In this document: positions 36,806-45,706 of the stretch, piece after piece
Layout: each line of letters starts with the position of its first letter
Numbering within the stretch: position 1 is the first letter of the stretch
NCBI GenBank assembly: GCA_028339355.1
Contig: JAOLBX010000003.1
Span: 1 to 64,000 of the forward strand
Length of the DNA stretch: 64,000 nucleotides
From: Bacteroidia bacterium
GTDB lineage: Bacteria > Bacteroidota > Bacteroidia > NS11-12g > UBA9320
Reading direction: 5' to 3'
Notes under the pieces: generated by a model
Told to the model about the DNA's origin: nothing
The model's database searches: none
Seen by the model: only the letters and a program-made list of their open reading frames with translations
Position numbers and translations under genes: made by a program

Positions 36806-37207
36806 ATGAATGATAATAACCAAAACAACAAAGCAACGAACATCGGACTATGGATAGCACAAGGACTGATGGCGGGAATGTTTATAATGGCAGGGGCATC
36901 TAAAGCATTTCAGCCCATAGCAACATTAGCTGAGTCGATGCCTTGGGTAAATGATGTATCTAACATATTAATACGATTCATAGGAGTAAGTGAGCTATTG
37001 GGAGGCCTCGGTATCATATTGCCCGCTATCCTACGAATAAAGCCTAAACTTACTATTTATGCGGCTCTAGGACTAGTGGCTATAATGATAATGGCAGCAG
37101 GATTTCATACCATACGTGGAGAGTATCCAGCGATAGGAGGTAATATATTTTTTGCAACTATATGTGGATTCGTTGCTTGGGGAAGAGGAAAACGAGTACT
37201 AACTTAG
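36806..37207 (+). CDS. DoxX family membrane protein
   Basis: 133 residues with four membrane helices (about 11-29, 51-75, 80-98, 107-124). The pattern WIAQGLMAGMFIMAGASKAF followed by RFIGVSELLGGLGIILPAIL is the DoxX/DoxX-like signature. The role of these proteins in Bacteroidota is not known; relatives act with thiosulfate or quinone metabolism. A near-consensus CATATTTG lies before the ATG. Confidence 0.85.
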   Translation: MNDNNQNNKATNIGLWIAQGLMAGMFIMAGASKAFQPIATLAESMPWVNDVSNILIRFIGVSELLGGLGIILPAILRIKPKLTIYAALGLVAIMIMAAGFHTIRGEYPAIGGNIFFATICGFVAWGRGKRVLT

Positions 37208-37565
37208 AAAAGTCTTAATCAATGTTTAAGATTTAGAAAAGGTACTCCCTTATTTTGCAATTAAGAGGAGGAAGCTTTTTTGGTCATGAATAAGATACAA
37301 AATCATCCAAATAGATTAGTTAACGCACCTAAAACTAGCGGGAGATGGGTAGCTAGACACGAGGATATTATTTATTACTTAAGTCTAGTAAAGGCTGCAA
37401 AACTATTCCAGCTTAGCACTATATACTATTAGATAACAAAAAAGGTGCTGTACCACAGTAAATAATGGTTCCTATGTTCGTTATTTCAAGAACCTAAGAG
37501 GTAACCTTAGAAAAAAAATAGATTTTCATTAACTTTGAAAAGTGAGTTTAAACAAATTTAAATAG
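37208..37565 (+). other. Degraded intergenic region with a 48-codon open frame at 37286-37432
   Basis: A short frame (ATG 37286, TAG 37430) encodes NRLVNAPKTSGRWVARHEDI, which faintly resembles the segment before the catalytic block of GDSL-type esterases, but nothing after it supports that. The rest contains no usable frame. It is probably gene debris, like the lipocalin fragment that follows. Confidence 0.3.
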
Positions 37566-37877
37566 AGTCTTTCCAACGGATATAATACAAAAACTGGCAA
37601 ATGGAAACAGGCAATTGGCAAGGCTAAATTTGCAGGTGAGGACGATATAGCGATGCTCAAAGTATCGTTTTTTGGGGCATTTTATGCAGGATACAACGTA
37701 ATAGCCCTTGATGCTGATTACAAATACGCACTAGTAGCAGGCGGGAGCTTAGACAACCTATGGATACTCTCTCGAGAAACGACAATACCCGTTGATGTAA
37801 AAACTGAGTACTTAAAGGTTGCCAAAGACTTAGGGTACAACACGTCAGAGCTCGTATGGGTAGAGCATACCAAATAA
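37566..37877 (+). pseudogene. Bacterial lipocalin (Blc-like) 3' fragment
   Basis: The frame is open from 37566, after an in-frame TAG. It reads GYNTKTGKWKQAIGKAKFAG, VSFFGAFYAGYNVIALD, YKYALVAGGSLDNLWILSR and ends VWVEHTK, matching the second half of lipocalins of the Blc type, outer-membrane lipoproteins that bind lipids. The N-terminal strands with the GTWY motif and the lipoprotein signal are missing. The only start (ATG 37653) would give 74 residues. Confidence 0.8.
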
Positions 37878-38116
37878 GATACAAGTATTAGATTAAATTT
37901 CCGGATCTCTCAAACCAAAGAATAGAGTGCCTCTCTTCAAAATATCGAAACATCTTTTTTCCATATTTATACGGCAGAGATCTGTTTTGATAATTGGTTT
38001 ATTAAGGTAGTTTTGGAGTATATAAAACATAAAGGTGCGATACAACTCTTCTACATCAAGATACCTGACTTGTATCCTAACTTTAAACTAGAAAGCACCA
38101 CTCTCGAATAAAAAAA
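37878..38116. other. Short non-coding gap with an open but unrecognised frame
   Basis: A frame of about 58 codons ends at TAA 38110 (KHKGAIQLFYIKIPDLYPNF). It has no ATG and is not recognised. Nothing resembles the missing N-terminus of the following cation transporter. Confidence 0.25.
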
Positions 38117-38884
38117 GTGAAAGACGAACAATCTGCTATAGAATCCACAACAGATATTTTTGCTTCACTTCTTGTATTACTAGGATTTAAATACGCTAAA
38201 CGGCCTGCAGATAAAAATCATCCATACGGTCACGGTAAGAAAGAACCATTAATCACATTTGCTATTGCTGCATTTCTTTTGATTTCTGCAACAATCATTG
38301 CCTACGAAAGCATACATAATATTCAAACACCGCACAAGCTTCCTAAAGCTTGGACTTTGATAGTTTTAGGCTTAATCATTGTCTGGAAAGAAATTTCATA
38401 TCGAATAGTCCTTAAAAAGAGTAAACAATTGCATAGTTCTTCGCTAAAAGCAGACGCCTGGCATCACAGAAGTGACACTATAACTTCTGTAATGGCTTTT
38501 ATAGGGATTTCTTTTGCCCTTCTATTAGGAAAAGGCTACGAAACTGCCGATGATTGGGCGGCTCTATTTGCATCTGCTTTTATAGTCTACAATTGCTATT
38601 TGATTTTGAGACCAGCTTTAGGAGAGATTATGGATGAGCAACTTTATGACGAGCTTATAGTTGAAATCCGAAAAGAATCAAACAAGGTTAAAGGTGTTCT
38701 TGGCACTGAAAAGTGTTTTGTAAGAAAAGCCGGAATGAAGTATAATGTAGATCTACATGCTAGCGTTGATGGAAATATATCGGTAAAAGAGGGCCACGAC
38801 ATTGCCCATAGATTGAAAGATTCTCTGCGAGAAGAAATACCCAATTTGGGTTATGTCCTAATACACGTAGAACCGGATAAATAA
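38117..38884 (+). pseudogene. Cation diffusion facilitator (CDF) transporter lacking its first membrane helix
   Basis: 255 residues from GTG 38117. It begins at the second helix, QSAIESTTDIFASLLVLLG, where family members have about 40 more residues and an Asp in DAIES; here that metal-ligand Asp is replaced by Ser. The rest is well preserved: RPADKNHPYGHGKKEPLITF, the site-A partner AWHHRSDTITS and the C-terminal cytoplasmic domain (KCFVRKAGMKYNVDLHA). CDF proteins export Zn, Fe or Co in exchange for protons. With one helix and one ligand missing, transport is unlikely. It could still be translated. Confidence 0.75.
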
Positions 38885-38903
38885 TCCTGTTCTATTTGAC
38901 AAA

Positions 38904-39500
38904 TTACATTGCCCAGCTTACTCTTACTATCACTTCGTTTCTTCGACCTATGAGCTGATAAGGAGGATTATATCCTAGATAGCGATAATTACCTATAGGT
39001 TTCAGCTTCTCCGCTACAAGTATCTCAGCTAGTTTTTTAGAGTACTTTTCTATTACTTCATCATTTGCAAATCCCGAAAACGAAATAGCTGCAACGCATT
39101 CATCTTCCGTTGTAGTCAGTCTCACATTAGCATCCTTTGGCGTTGGAAGTTTTTTTGAACTATAAATAGATGGCATCATAAATTGCATGGTAGATCCACT
39201 GTCATTTAAATCCATCTGTACCGGAGAAGTCATGGCTATGCTTTCGCTTTTTTCATTGCCACCAAAAATGTAGCCTGCCAATTTTCTAAACCCATTGCTA
39301 CTAGCAGATTTGTAAGATGAATTCGAAGATGTAAATGCAGCTATTTTTACAGATGGATAAAATCTAACTTCTATATCCTTTCCTTTTTTAATGACGTTAT
39401 ACGGTTGATTTTCTATTTTAGACATACTATAACCTAAGTACAACTGAGCTACAAGAAACAACACTCCGACAACAGAAATTATGGTAAATACAATTCTCAT
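38904..39500 (-). CDS. SOUL family heme-binding protein
   Basis: 198 residues with an N-terminal membrane anchor or signal (residues 1-25). The SOUL fold is shown by EVRFYPSVKIAAF, GFRKLAGYIFGGNEKSESIA, the conserved IAMTSPVQ, and the C-terminal YNPPYQLIGRRNEV. SOUL proteins bind heme or tetrapyrroles, but no axial His can be assigned here. It is convergent with the CDF remnant and divergent from 39518. Confidence 0.85.
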   Translation of the reverse strand: MRIVFTIISVVGVLFLVAQLYLGYSMSKIENQPYNVIKKGKDIEVRFYPSVKIAAFTSSNSSYKSASSNGFRKLAGYIFGGNEKSESIAMTSPVQMDLNDSGSTMQFMMPSIYSSKKLPTPKDANVRLTTTEDECVAAISFSGFANDEVIEKYSKKLAEILVAEKLKPIGNYRYLGYNPPYQLIGRRNEVIVRVSWAM

Positions 39501-39517
39501 ATAAGTCTAACAAATTA

Positions 39518-39721
39518 GTGGCACTTTTGGATTTAGGATATCTTATTTTAGCTCTTAGCTGTAAAAAGTGCTTCCCAAAAGAGACAATGAATTTTGAAAA
39601 ATATCGCTATTCTTATGAGTTCGGACAATACAAGACGCTTATCTCAGTGCAAAATGGCCCAAATTTGATAGACCCAATACACGAGAAATCTCTTTTGAAA
39701 AATGTTTATTATGAACTTTGA
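39518..39721 (+). CDS. Short lipoprotein-like frame (doubtful)
   Basis: 67 residues from GTG 39518. The start LDLGYLILALSCKKC resembles a lipoprotein signal with lipobox ALSC; the rest is not recognised. It stops at TGA 39719 in the same frame as the next gene, 15 nt upstream, so it could be a separate small lipoprotein or the remains of one. Confidence 0.35.
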   Translation: MALLDLGYLILALSCKKCFPKETMNFEKYRYSYEFGQYKTLISVQNGPNLIDPIHEKSLLKNVYYEL

Positions 39722-39736
39722 CCATCGTCTATCAGA

Positions 39737-40057
39737 ATGATAGACGAGCACAAGCTATACCTACGAATTGGTCAGCAACTACCAAAAGCAGAAGAGAGTC
39801 AGTTATTTGGAAAACCGTGTTTCAAAATAAACAAGAAAGCATTCTTCTGTTTTTTTCAGGAGAAAATGGTGTTTAAACTATTTGGTGAAGCTCATCCTGA
39901 GGCTCTGAGTAACGATGGCTCAAAACTATTTGACCCCTCGGGTAAGGGAAGACCTATGAAAGAATGGGTTCAGGTATCGGGCAACTACTCATCCAGTTGG
40001 GAGACTTTAGCTAAGAGTGCGTTTGAATATGTTTTGCTAAATCAAAAAAACAGCTAG
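39737..40057 (+). CDS. TfoX/YjbR-like small protein
   Basis: 106 residues, cytoplasmic. It reads FGKPCFKINKKAFFCFFQEK, then MVFKLFGEAHPEAL, and KLFDPSGKGRPMKEWVQVSG, a pattern found in the TfoX N-terminal / YjbR (double-wing DNA-binding-like) families of Bacteroidota. The molecular role is unknown. The last 4 nt overlap the end of the convergent PhyH gene. Confidence 0.7.
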   Translation: MIDEHKLYLRIGQQLPKAEESQLFGKPCFKINKKAFFCFFQEKMVFKLFGEAHPEALSNDGSKLFDPSGKGRPMKEWVQVSGNYSSSWETLAKSAFEYVLLNQKNS

Positions 40058-40956
40058 TATATCTCTTTTACTATAGCAGGACGTTGACTTAGCTCGTGGT
40101 AACATATCCTATCCTTTATAAAATAGTGGACCACCATACTCCTTCTAGTTTTTGACTTATCAAGATGCGGCATCCCTCCGTGAAGGAGATTTGCATGCCA
40201 CACGAATACATCTCCTTTTTTGGCAGATAGCACTTCTTTTTTCAACCCTTTTTCTTGGACGATACGTGCCTGGTAATTCTCGTAATTCTTGTTGGGATTG
40301 GGAGAAAATAACCAGCCTTTCGAATTACCAATATCCACGTTTGTAGCATAAGGCAGCTTATGACTTCCAGGGTAATAAAAAAGAGGACCATTATCCTCTG
40401 CTATATCATCAAACGCTACCCAAATAGCAATGAGTCCACCGCTAGGATACGTGGCCATATGTACACTATCACTATGTGCCGCCTGCTCACTTCCGTACTG
40501 AAAGTTTATACTTTGAAATGGCAGCACCTCATGCCCCACCAACTCTTCTAGGATACTACGTATTGACGGGGCAGTTATCACTTCCTTAAGCAATGGAATT
40601 TTCTCATAGGCAAACAGTATCTTTTTTCCTGTATAATTGAAATCAATAATTTTAGACTCTATACCATTTGCAACATCTTCATTAAGTTGTTCAATAAATT
40701 TTGTATCAAAGTGGCCTTGGAGTTTGATGTATCCATCCTTTTCCCAAGACTCATTTTTCGAAACATATTGCACTTCCTTATTAGGCAAACCCGAAAAATG
40801 CTTGCTACTAAGCGAAAACCACGTTGGTCTTTTTAGTCCAAATCGCTTATATAGCGTTTTGTTATTTCTAAGATACTTGATGTTCAGTACATTATGCACC
40901 AAATACAGTACCTTTATTCGACGTAAAAATCCAGTATATTTATCGTATACCGCCAT
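40054..40956 (-). CDS. Phytanoyl-CoA dioxygenase (PhyH) family protein
   Basis: 300 residues. It is an Fe(II)/2-oxoglutarate oxygenase: the HxD pair is in QAAHSDSVHM, the distal His in VWHANLLHGGMPH, followed by the Arg that binds 2OG (KTRRSMVVHYF). LWYPGS-type context is seen as FYYPGSHKLPY. The substrate is unknown; in bacteria members hydroxylate lipids or natural products. Its ATG directly follows the stop of oxyR (0 bp between), so the two probably form an operon. Confidence 0.88.
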   Translation of the reverse strand: MAVYDKYTGFLRRIKVLYLVHNVLNIKYLRNNKTLYKRFGLKRPTWFSLSSKHFSGLPNKEVQYVSKNESWEKDGYIKLQGHFDTKFIEQLNEDVANGIESKIIDFNYTGKKILFAYEKIPLLKEVITAPSIRSILEELVGHEVLPFQSINFQYGSEQAAHSDSVHMATYPSGGLIAIWVAFDDIAEDNGPLFYYPGSHKLPYATNVDIGNSKGWLFSPNPNKNYENYQARIVQEKGLKKEVLSAKKGDVFVWHANLLHGGMPHLDKSKTRRSMVVHYFIKDRICYHELSQRPAIVKEIY

Positions 40957-41904
40957 TTACATCAACTCTATGATTTCTAGATCTTTGTTCTCTGACACAT
41001 AGTTTGGCAAGCTATTGAGTATCATTTCTTCCAGCTTTGCTATCACACTCTCCTTGGCATAAAACTTGGTATAGATGAGTCCTACTGCACGACCTGCATT
41101 GTCCCCTTTAAAAGCTCTAAGGTTATTCAGAGAATAATCGTCGAGCTCACCTGCCTCCCATTCTGGCATGATAGTCGCACCACCTTCTAGGTCCACTACT
41201 TTTTTGAGCGTTTGTAGACTTCCGCTCTCATAATTGAGAGCCAGATGGTTCAACTTATCTTCTGGTAATGAGCACAGATTTATTGTTTGAGTACGAAAAC
41301 AGTTTCCTTCACTAAGCAGCCAAAGTTTATCTGCTAACAAATCCTCAGCCTCCCACGAGTTTTTTCCAAAACTAGGATGATTGGGATGAGCATAAATTCT
41401 GAATTTTTCAACATACAACTCTTTTTCTACTAAGCCACTATTGTGCAGCGGAATACTCACTATTCCTAAGTCTAACCTGTTATGTTCCAGGTCTTCAACT
41501 ATCTCGTGAGTGAGAGCTTCTTTTATGGTAAGCTTCAGCTCAGGATATTTTTGGGCAACTTGACTTATAAGTCGAGGCACAAGAGAATTTGCAATGGTCG
41601 GTAACACTCCTATCTTAAGCGTGCCACTCACATCTCCTGTAAAATCTTTGAGTATCGTCTCTATTTTGCCTGTTTCATTGAAAATGACACGTGCTTGTTG
41701 TATAATCTGCTCGCCAATAGCGGTAGGTGTAATCGGCTGCTTGCTTCTATCAAAAATGATAACACCGAGCTCATCCTCCAACTTTTTCATCTGCATACTC
41801 AATGTGGGCTGAGTTACAAAACTGGCTTCAGCAGCCTTTATAAAATTGCGATGTTCATCTAGTGCTATAAGGTATTGTATTTGTATTAGAGATATATTTA
41901 GCAT
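40957..41904 (-). CDS. oxyR: LysR-type hydrogen-peroxide regulator OxyR
   Basis: 315 residues from ATG 41904. A longer frame from 42030 adds 42 residues that do not fit a LysR N-terminus and would overlap the divergent gene. The helix-turn-helix is at about residues 18-37 (NFIKAAEASFVTQPTLSMQM). The C-terminal domain holds EGNCFRTQTINLC, in which two cysteines are nine residues apart as in the redox pair C199/C208 of Escherichia coli OxyR. It is expected to activate peroxide defence genes on disulfide formation. Neighbours are PhyH (same operon) and a divergent GlsB-type gene. Confidence 0.9.
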   Translation of the reverse strand: MLNISLIQIQYLIALDEHRNFIKAAEASFVTQPTLSMQMKKLEDELGVIIFDRSKQPITPTAIGEQIIQQARVIFNETGKIETILKDFTGDVSGTLKIGVLPTIANSLVPRLISQVAQKYPELKLTIKEALTHEIVEDLEHNRLDLGIVSIPLHNSGLVEKELYVEKFRIYAHPNHPSFGKNSWEAEDLLADKLWLLSEGNCFRTQTINLCSLPEDKLNHLALNYESGSLQTLKKVVDLEGGATIMPEWEAGELDDYSLNNLRAFKGDNAGRAVGLIYTKFYAKESVIAKLEEMILNSLPNYVSENKDLEIIELM

Positions 41905-42017
41905 TGGGACGAAGATAGTTTTAGACTTTATAAAGGGAGAAAGGTAGCTTAGAAATTTTCCATATCCGTCAATTTTATAGAATTTGAATTCCAAAAAATA
42001 AGGTGTAAAAATGAAAT

Positions 42018-42287
42018 ATGATTTGGACATTAATAATAGGAGGAGTCGCAGGATGGCTAACCGGTCAATTTAATAAAGGTGAAGGCTATGGTATTATCAT
42101 CAATATTATATTGGGTATACTCGGAGGTTGGTTAGGTAGCCTTTTGCTAGGCATACTTGGTTTCAATGCAGGTGGAGGAATAATTCCTAGACTTATCACA
42201 GCTACAGTTGGTGCTTTTATACTCGTTTGGGTATATAAAAAGTACATCAAGGAATCGGACAACACAGACATTACTAATGCCGAATAG
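42018..42287 (+). CDS. GlsB/YeaQ/YmgE family stress-response membrane protein
   Basis: 89 residues with three membrane helices. The motif GGVAGWLTGQFNKGEGYGII and IILGILGGWLGSLLLGILGF is characteristic of the transglycosylase-associated/GlsB family. The role is uncertain; members are induced in general stress. It is divergent from oxyR with a 113-bp spacer, the likely site of OxyR binding. Confidence 0.9.
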   Translation: MIWTLIIGGVAGWLTGQFNKGEGYGIIINIILGILGGWLGSLLLGILGFNAGGGIIPRLITATVGAFILVWVYKKYIKESDNTDITNAE

Positions 42288-42389
42288 TTCGCAACTAAAG
42301 TTACAACATGAAAATAATTTCGATTATCTACGGATAAACTATCGGAAAATAAATTCTCGATACAGAAAATCAGGTCGAAGAATTTTCGG

Positions 42390-43388
42390 CTAAATAGTAG
42401 CTCTAAGTCCCTCTAGCTTCTGTCGGAGTGACTTGAAAAACTGATACCTCAGCTTCTCAGACACCTCACTAAGGAGAATTGATTTTAGTCGGATTTGTTC
42501 TATCCAACGGTTGCATTCTTCAGAAAAATGTGAGCTAAAAGACATCAAAGAGTTAAAGGAATTAAAACTAACATAGGTATAGACACGTCCATCTTTGAAT
42601 GCTTGAATACAATTATTGCTCAAAAATATATCACTCTGATACATTTCGAAAGGACTCGAAATCGCCCCTTCAGATGTTTGAATGAGTTTTCGTCCAAGCT
42701 GAGCTTCTCTCTCTAGTTTAGTAAGTAGAGCATCTATATCATCACATATAAGCAAAGCACTTTCCTTACCGATAAATAGACCTGAGTCCAAGTAGTATTG
42801 CAATTGCTTGATAGTACTATCGAGCGTCTCTGGGGCCCAAACTTCAGTGCTAGGTACACCGTGATAACTTCGATAAATTCTGTCGGTTATTTCTTCATAC
42901 TCACCTAAACTTTCATTTGCATCAAACTTTTTGGAAGAAAACTCAGTAAGATTCAATACACTTCGTTGCCAAAAGAACAACTTAAACCTACTCAAACTCT
43001 TAAACCCAAATTGTCTAAAATACGGTAAATCCATGGCAGTCATAGTTATACGTGCATCGTCTGTGCCCATACTTGAGAGCATTTTCAACTCTTGCTCAAT
43101 AGCTGTGAGATAGCTTATAATGCTAAACTTATCCCTGAACATTGCATTAAATTGGAAAGGCACCAACCTACCTTGATAGTTAATAACAGAATCAAAAGAT
43201 ATATTAAAATGAAGACATACTTTTTGTATCTCATCGAAAGCCAACGAGGTATCTCCACGTATTCTCCTATATGCAGCATCTATATTCACACCGAGTAAAT
43301 CAGCCAATTCCGCAGCTAAATTTTTGGCACCTACTCTGTCTTTACATTGTTCCATTAGGATAGATTGACTCATATTATTGTTTTTCAC
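42390..43388 (-). CDS. Helix-turn-helix transcriptional regulator (XRE-like N-terminus)
   Basis: 332 residues. The N-terminus (residues ~19-65) reads GAKNLAAELADLLGVNIDAA and FDEIQKVCLHFNISFDSVIN, an HTH of the lambda-repressor kind. The remaining ~250 residues are a helical effector part that I do not recognise. The family is common in Bacteroidota next to genes it controls. It is divergent from the epimerase/SDR operon at 43596 across 207 bp of AT-rich DNA. Confidence 0.7.
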   Translation of the reverse strand: MKNNNMSQSILMEQCKDRVGAKNLAAELADLLGVNIDAAYRRIRGDTSLAFDEIQKVCLHFNISFDSVINYQGRLVPFQFNAMFRDKFSIISYLTAIEQELKMLSSMGTDDARITMTAMDLPYFRQFGFKSLSRFKLFFWQRSVLNLTEFSSKKFDANESLGEYEEITDRIYRSYHGVPSTEVWAPETLDSTIKQLQYYLDSGLFIGKESALLICDDIDALLTKLEREAQLGRKLIQTSEGAISSPFEMYQSDIFLSNNCIQAFKDGRVYTYVSFNSFNSLMSFSSHFSEECNRWIEQIRLKSILLSEVSEKLRYQFFKSLRQKLEGLRATI

Positions 43389-43595
43389 AAATATAGAAAA
43401 CCTAAGCGTAATTTTTATTAATTATCAATTAATAATTCAATTAATACGACAAATAAATTACTATACACAAACATATATGCATTAAAAATTAAATTACACC
43501 TAAAATACACTTGATAAATTAAATACTCATAATATTCGATTACGTACAACTTATAAATAAAGACACCTTTGAAGTGAAAACAAAGCGTTAAAAAA

Positions 43596-44576
43596 ATGAA
43601 AGTATTAATAACTGGAGCAGATGGACTACTAGGTAGTCACGTAACCAGACTTCTAATAAAGCAAGGCTACAGTGTAATAGCACTTGTGCTCAAAGGCACC
43701 GTATACCCCACAATTTCCGCATTAAACATAACAATAATAGAAGGTGATATTTTAGACTACGAAAACCTCAAAGAACAAATACCTCAAGTAGATATTATCA
43801 TACATCTTGCAGCCAACACTTCTGTTTTCCCTTACAGAAGCAGCATTGTCAAGAAGGTCAACATAGACGGAACTCTCAATATGATGCAACTTGCAAGAGT
43901 ATTGAATGTAAAAAAACTGATTTATTGTGGAACAGCTAATTCATTCAGCTACGGAACCAAACAAAATCCTGGCATAGAAGACACTCCATACTTAAGTGTC
44001 AAATACGGGTTGGACTATATGGACAGCAAAGCCAAAGCACAAGAATTAGTCCTAGAAGCGGCAAAAGATGGCTTACCTGCATTAGTCGTTAATCCGACTT
44101 TTATGTTTGGAAAATACGACTCAAAACCAAGCTCAGGAGCTCTGATAGTGGCAACCTACAACAATCAGATTCCTGCATATGCTAGCGGAGGAAAAAACTA
44201 CATCTGTGCAAAAGATGCTGCACATGGCGTGGTCAATGCAATAGAAATGGGTCGCATAGGTGAGTGCTACATACTTGGAAATGACAATCTTACCTACAAA
44301 GAAGCCTTTAAAAAAATAGGAAAAACCATAAATGTAAAACCACCAAAGTGGGAAGTCCCATCGTGGTTAATTCTTATCTACGGAAGATTTGACTCCTTCA
44401 TAGCCCGTATCACAAACAAAAAACCCAAAGTGGGCCGAGCTCTTTCTAGAATCTCTTGCGATGGCCATTATTATAGTTCAGACAAAGCAATTAAAGAGCT
44501 CAAGCTTCCTCAATCACCAATTGAAGAAGGCATCACCGAATGTTTTGAATGGTTATTGAAACAAAGAGCAATATAG
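43596..44576 (+). CDS. NAD-dependent epimerase/dehydratase family protein (extended SDR)
   Basis: 326 residues. The Rossmann start is VLITGADGLLGSHV (GxxGxxG), the active-site Tyr and Lys are in YMDSKAKAQEL, and the substrate-side motif includes NPTFMFGKYDSKPSSG. Such proteins act on sugar nucleotides, steroids or fatty aldehydes. The next gene starts 1 nt after the stop, giving an operon. The upstream CACCTTTG (one base off TAnnTTTG) may be the -7 box. Confidence 0.85.
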   Translation: MKVLITGADGLLGSHVTRLLIKQGYSVIALVLKGTVYPTISALNITIIEGDILDYENLKEQIPQVDIIIHLAANTSVFPYRSSIVKKVNIDGTLNMMQLARVLNVKKLIYCGTANSFSYGTKQNPGIEDTPYLSVKYGLDYMDSKAKAQELVLEAAKDGLPALVVNPTFMFGKYDSKPSSGALIVATYNNQIPAYASGGKNYICAKDAAHGVVNAIEMGRIGECYILGNDNLTYKEAFKKIGKTINVKPPKWEVPSWLILIYGRFDSFIARITNKKPKVGRALSRISCDGHYYSSDKAIKELKLPQSPIEEGITECFEWLLKQRAI

Positions 44577-44577
44577 C

Positions 44578-45390
44578 ATGAACGCAAACCTAAAAAACAA
44601 AGTAGCTATTATCACAGGTAGCAGTAATGGCATTGGCAGACAACTAGCAGTAGAACTATTGTCTAACGAATATATAGTAATACTAAATGGAAGAACAGCA
44701 GAAAGGATAAGCAAAGCCAAAAGGGAATTAGAAGGAAAATACCCTTTGGTAGATTCATTTGCAGGAGACGTGTCCTCTTATCAATGTGCGAATGATCTTA
44801 TCACCTTTGCAGAAAACAAATACGGAAGAATAGACCTGCTTGTAAATAATGCGGGAGCAACAATGAACTCTACACTTATTGAAACCTCGCCTACTGTATT
44901 TCAGAAAATATACGAGACGAATGTTTTTGGTGCTAACAATATGGCAATAGCTGCATTACCGGCACTACGCAAATCTAAAGGTAGCATCATCTTCACATCT
45001 AGCCTAGCAGGTATTCATGGCCTACCAAGATTTTCCGCCTACTCATCATCTAAAATGGCCCTAAGAGCAATAGCTGAATCTCTGCGTTTGGAAGAAGTAA
45101 ACACAGGAGTTCATGTAGGACTCATATATGTAGGATTCACAGATAATGATCCTTCAAAAAAATGTTTCAACTCCTCAGGCGAACTAGAACCAATAGCTAA
45201 TAATACTGGATTTAAAACACAGTCGACAGACGAAGTTGCTAAAGCAATACTGAAAAATATAGAGCGTCGACAATTCATCACCACACTTAGCTCATTAGGA
45301 AAACTTCAAATGGTATTAAATAGGATATCCCCGAATATACTACGCTTAATTATCCAAAAGAATTATACTAAACAACTTAAAAAATCGTGA
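44578..45390 (+). CDS. Short-chain dehydrogenase/reductase (classical SDR)
   Basis: 270 residues. Cofactor-binding TGSSNGIGRQLA, the NNAGA motif (LVNNAGATMNS), catalytic Ser in IIFTSSLAG and YxxxK in FSAYSSSKMALRAIA. The C-terminal ~30 residues are basic and hydrophobic. It probably reduces a carbonyl in lipid or polyketide-type metabolism together with the upstream epimerase-like enzyme. Its stop overlaps the GTG of the next small gene by 4 nt. Confidence 0.88.
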   Translation: MNANLKNKVAIITGSSNGIGRQLAVELLSNEYIVILNGRTAERISKAKRELEGKYPLVDSFAGDVSSYQCANDLITFAENKYGRIDLLVNNAGATMNSTLIETSPTVFQKIYETNVFGANNMAIAALPALRKSKGSIIFTSSLAGIHGLPRFSAYSSSKMALRAIAESLRLEEVNTGVHVGLIYVGFTDNDPSKKCFNSSGELEPIANNTGFKTQSTDEVAKAILKNIERRQFITTLSSLGKLQMVLNRISPNILRLIIQKNYTKQLKKS

Positions 45391-45617
45391 AGAAGTCAAG
45401 TCAAATACTAGCACAATATCCGAAGCTTGCTGTCAGAAATTTTGATGTCCATGGAGCAACGTTAAACCAAAAGCACCCCACAGAACTGCTCAGTATAGAA
45501 ATCAGCAAACCCCAAACACTACACATCTCATTCAAAGACTTTTTAATCCCATCCAAATACACCTCCCAATACGGATTTTGTTTGGATTTAATGTTCGCAA
45601 ACAACCTTCTCAATTGA
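45387..45617 (+). CDS. Hypothetical protein at the end of the SDR operon
   Basis: 76 residues, GTG start overlapping the SDR stop (GTGA). Cytoplasmic, with a beta-rich middle (TELLSIEISKPQTLHISFKD). No family is recognised. The overlap and the terminator 29 nt downstream support translation. Confidence 0.5.
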   Translation: MKKSSQILAQYPKLAVRNFDVHGATLNQKHPTELLSIEISKPQTLHISFKDFLIPSKYTSQYGFCLDLMFANNLLN

Positions 45618-45645
45618 CAACTGAAATTTGAAAACTCCAGTTTCT

Positions 45646-45681
45646 AAAAAAAGGGCATTATAAATCTATTGCCCTTCTTTT
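45646..45681 (+). terminator. Intrinsic terminator after the SDR operon
   Basis: A 7-bp stem AAGGGCA/TGCCCTT with a 12-nt loop, followed by CTTTT and preceded by an A run. Confidence 0.65.
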
Positions 45682-45706
45682 GATTTATACAAATGCTTGC
45701 CAATTC

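Noticed and set aside
39518-40057. One gene with a TGA read-through joining the short lipoprotein frame to the TfoX/YjbR-like gene
   Set aside because: The two parts share a frame, but the second has its own ATG and a family-like N-terminus, and the first has a separate lipoprotein-like start.
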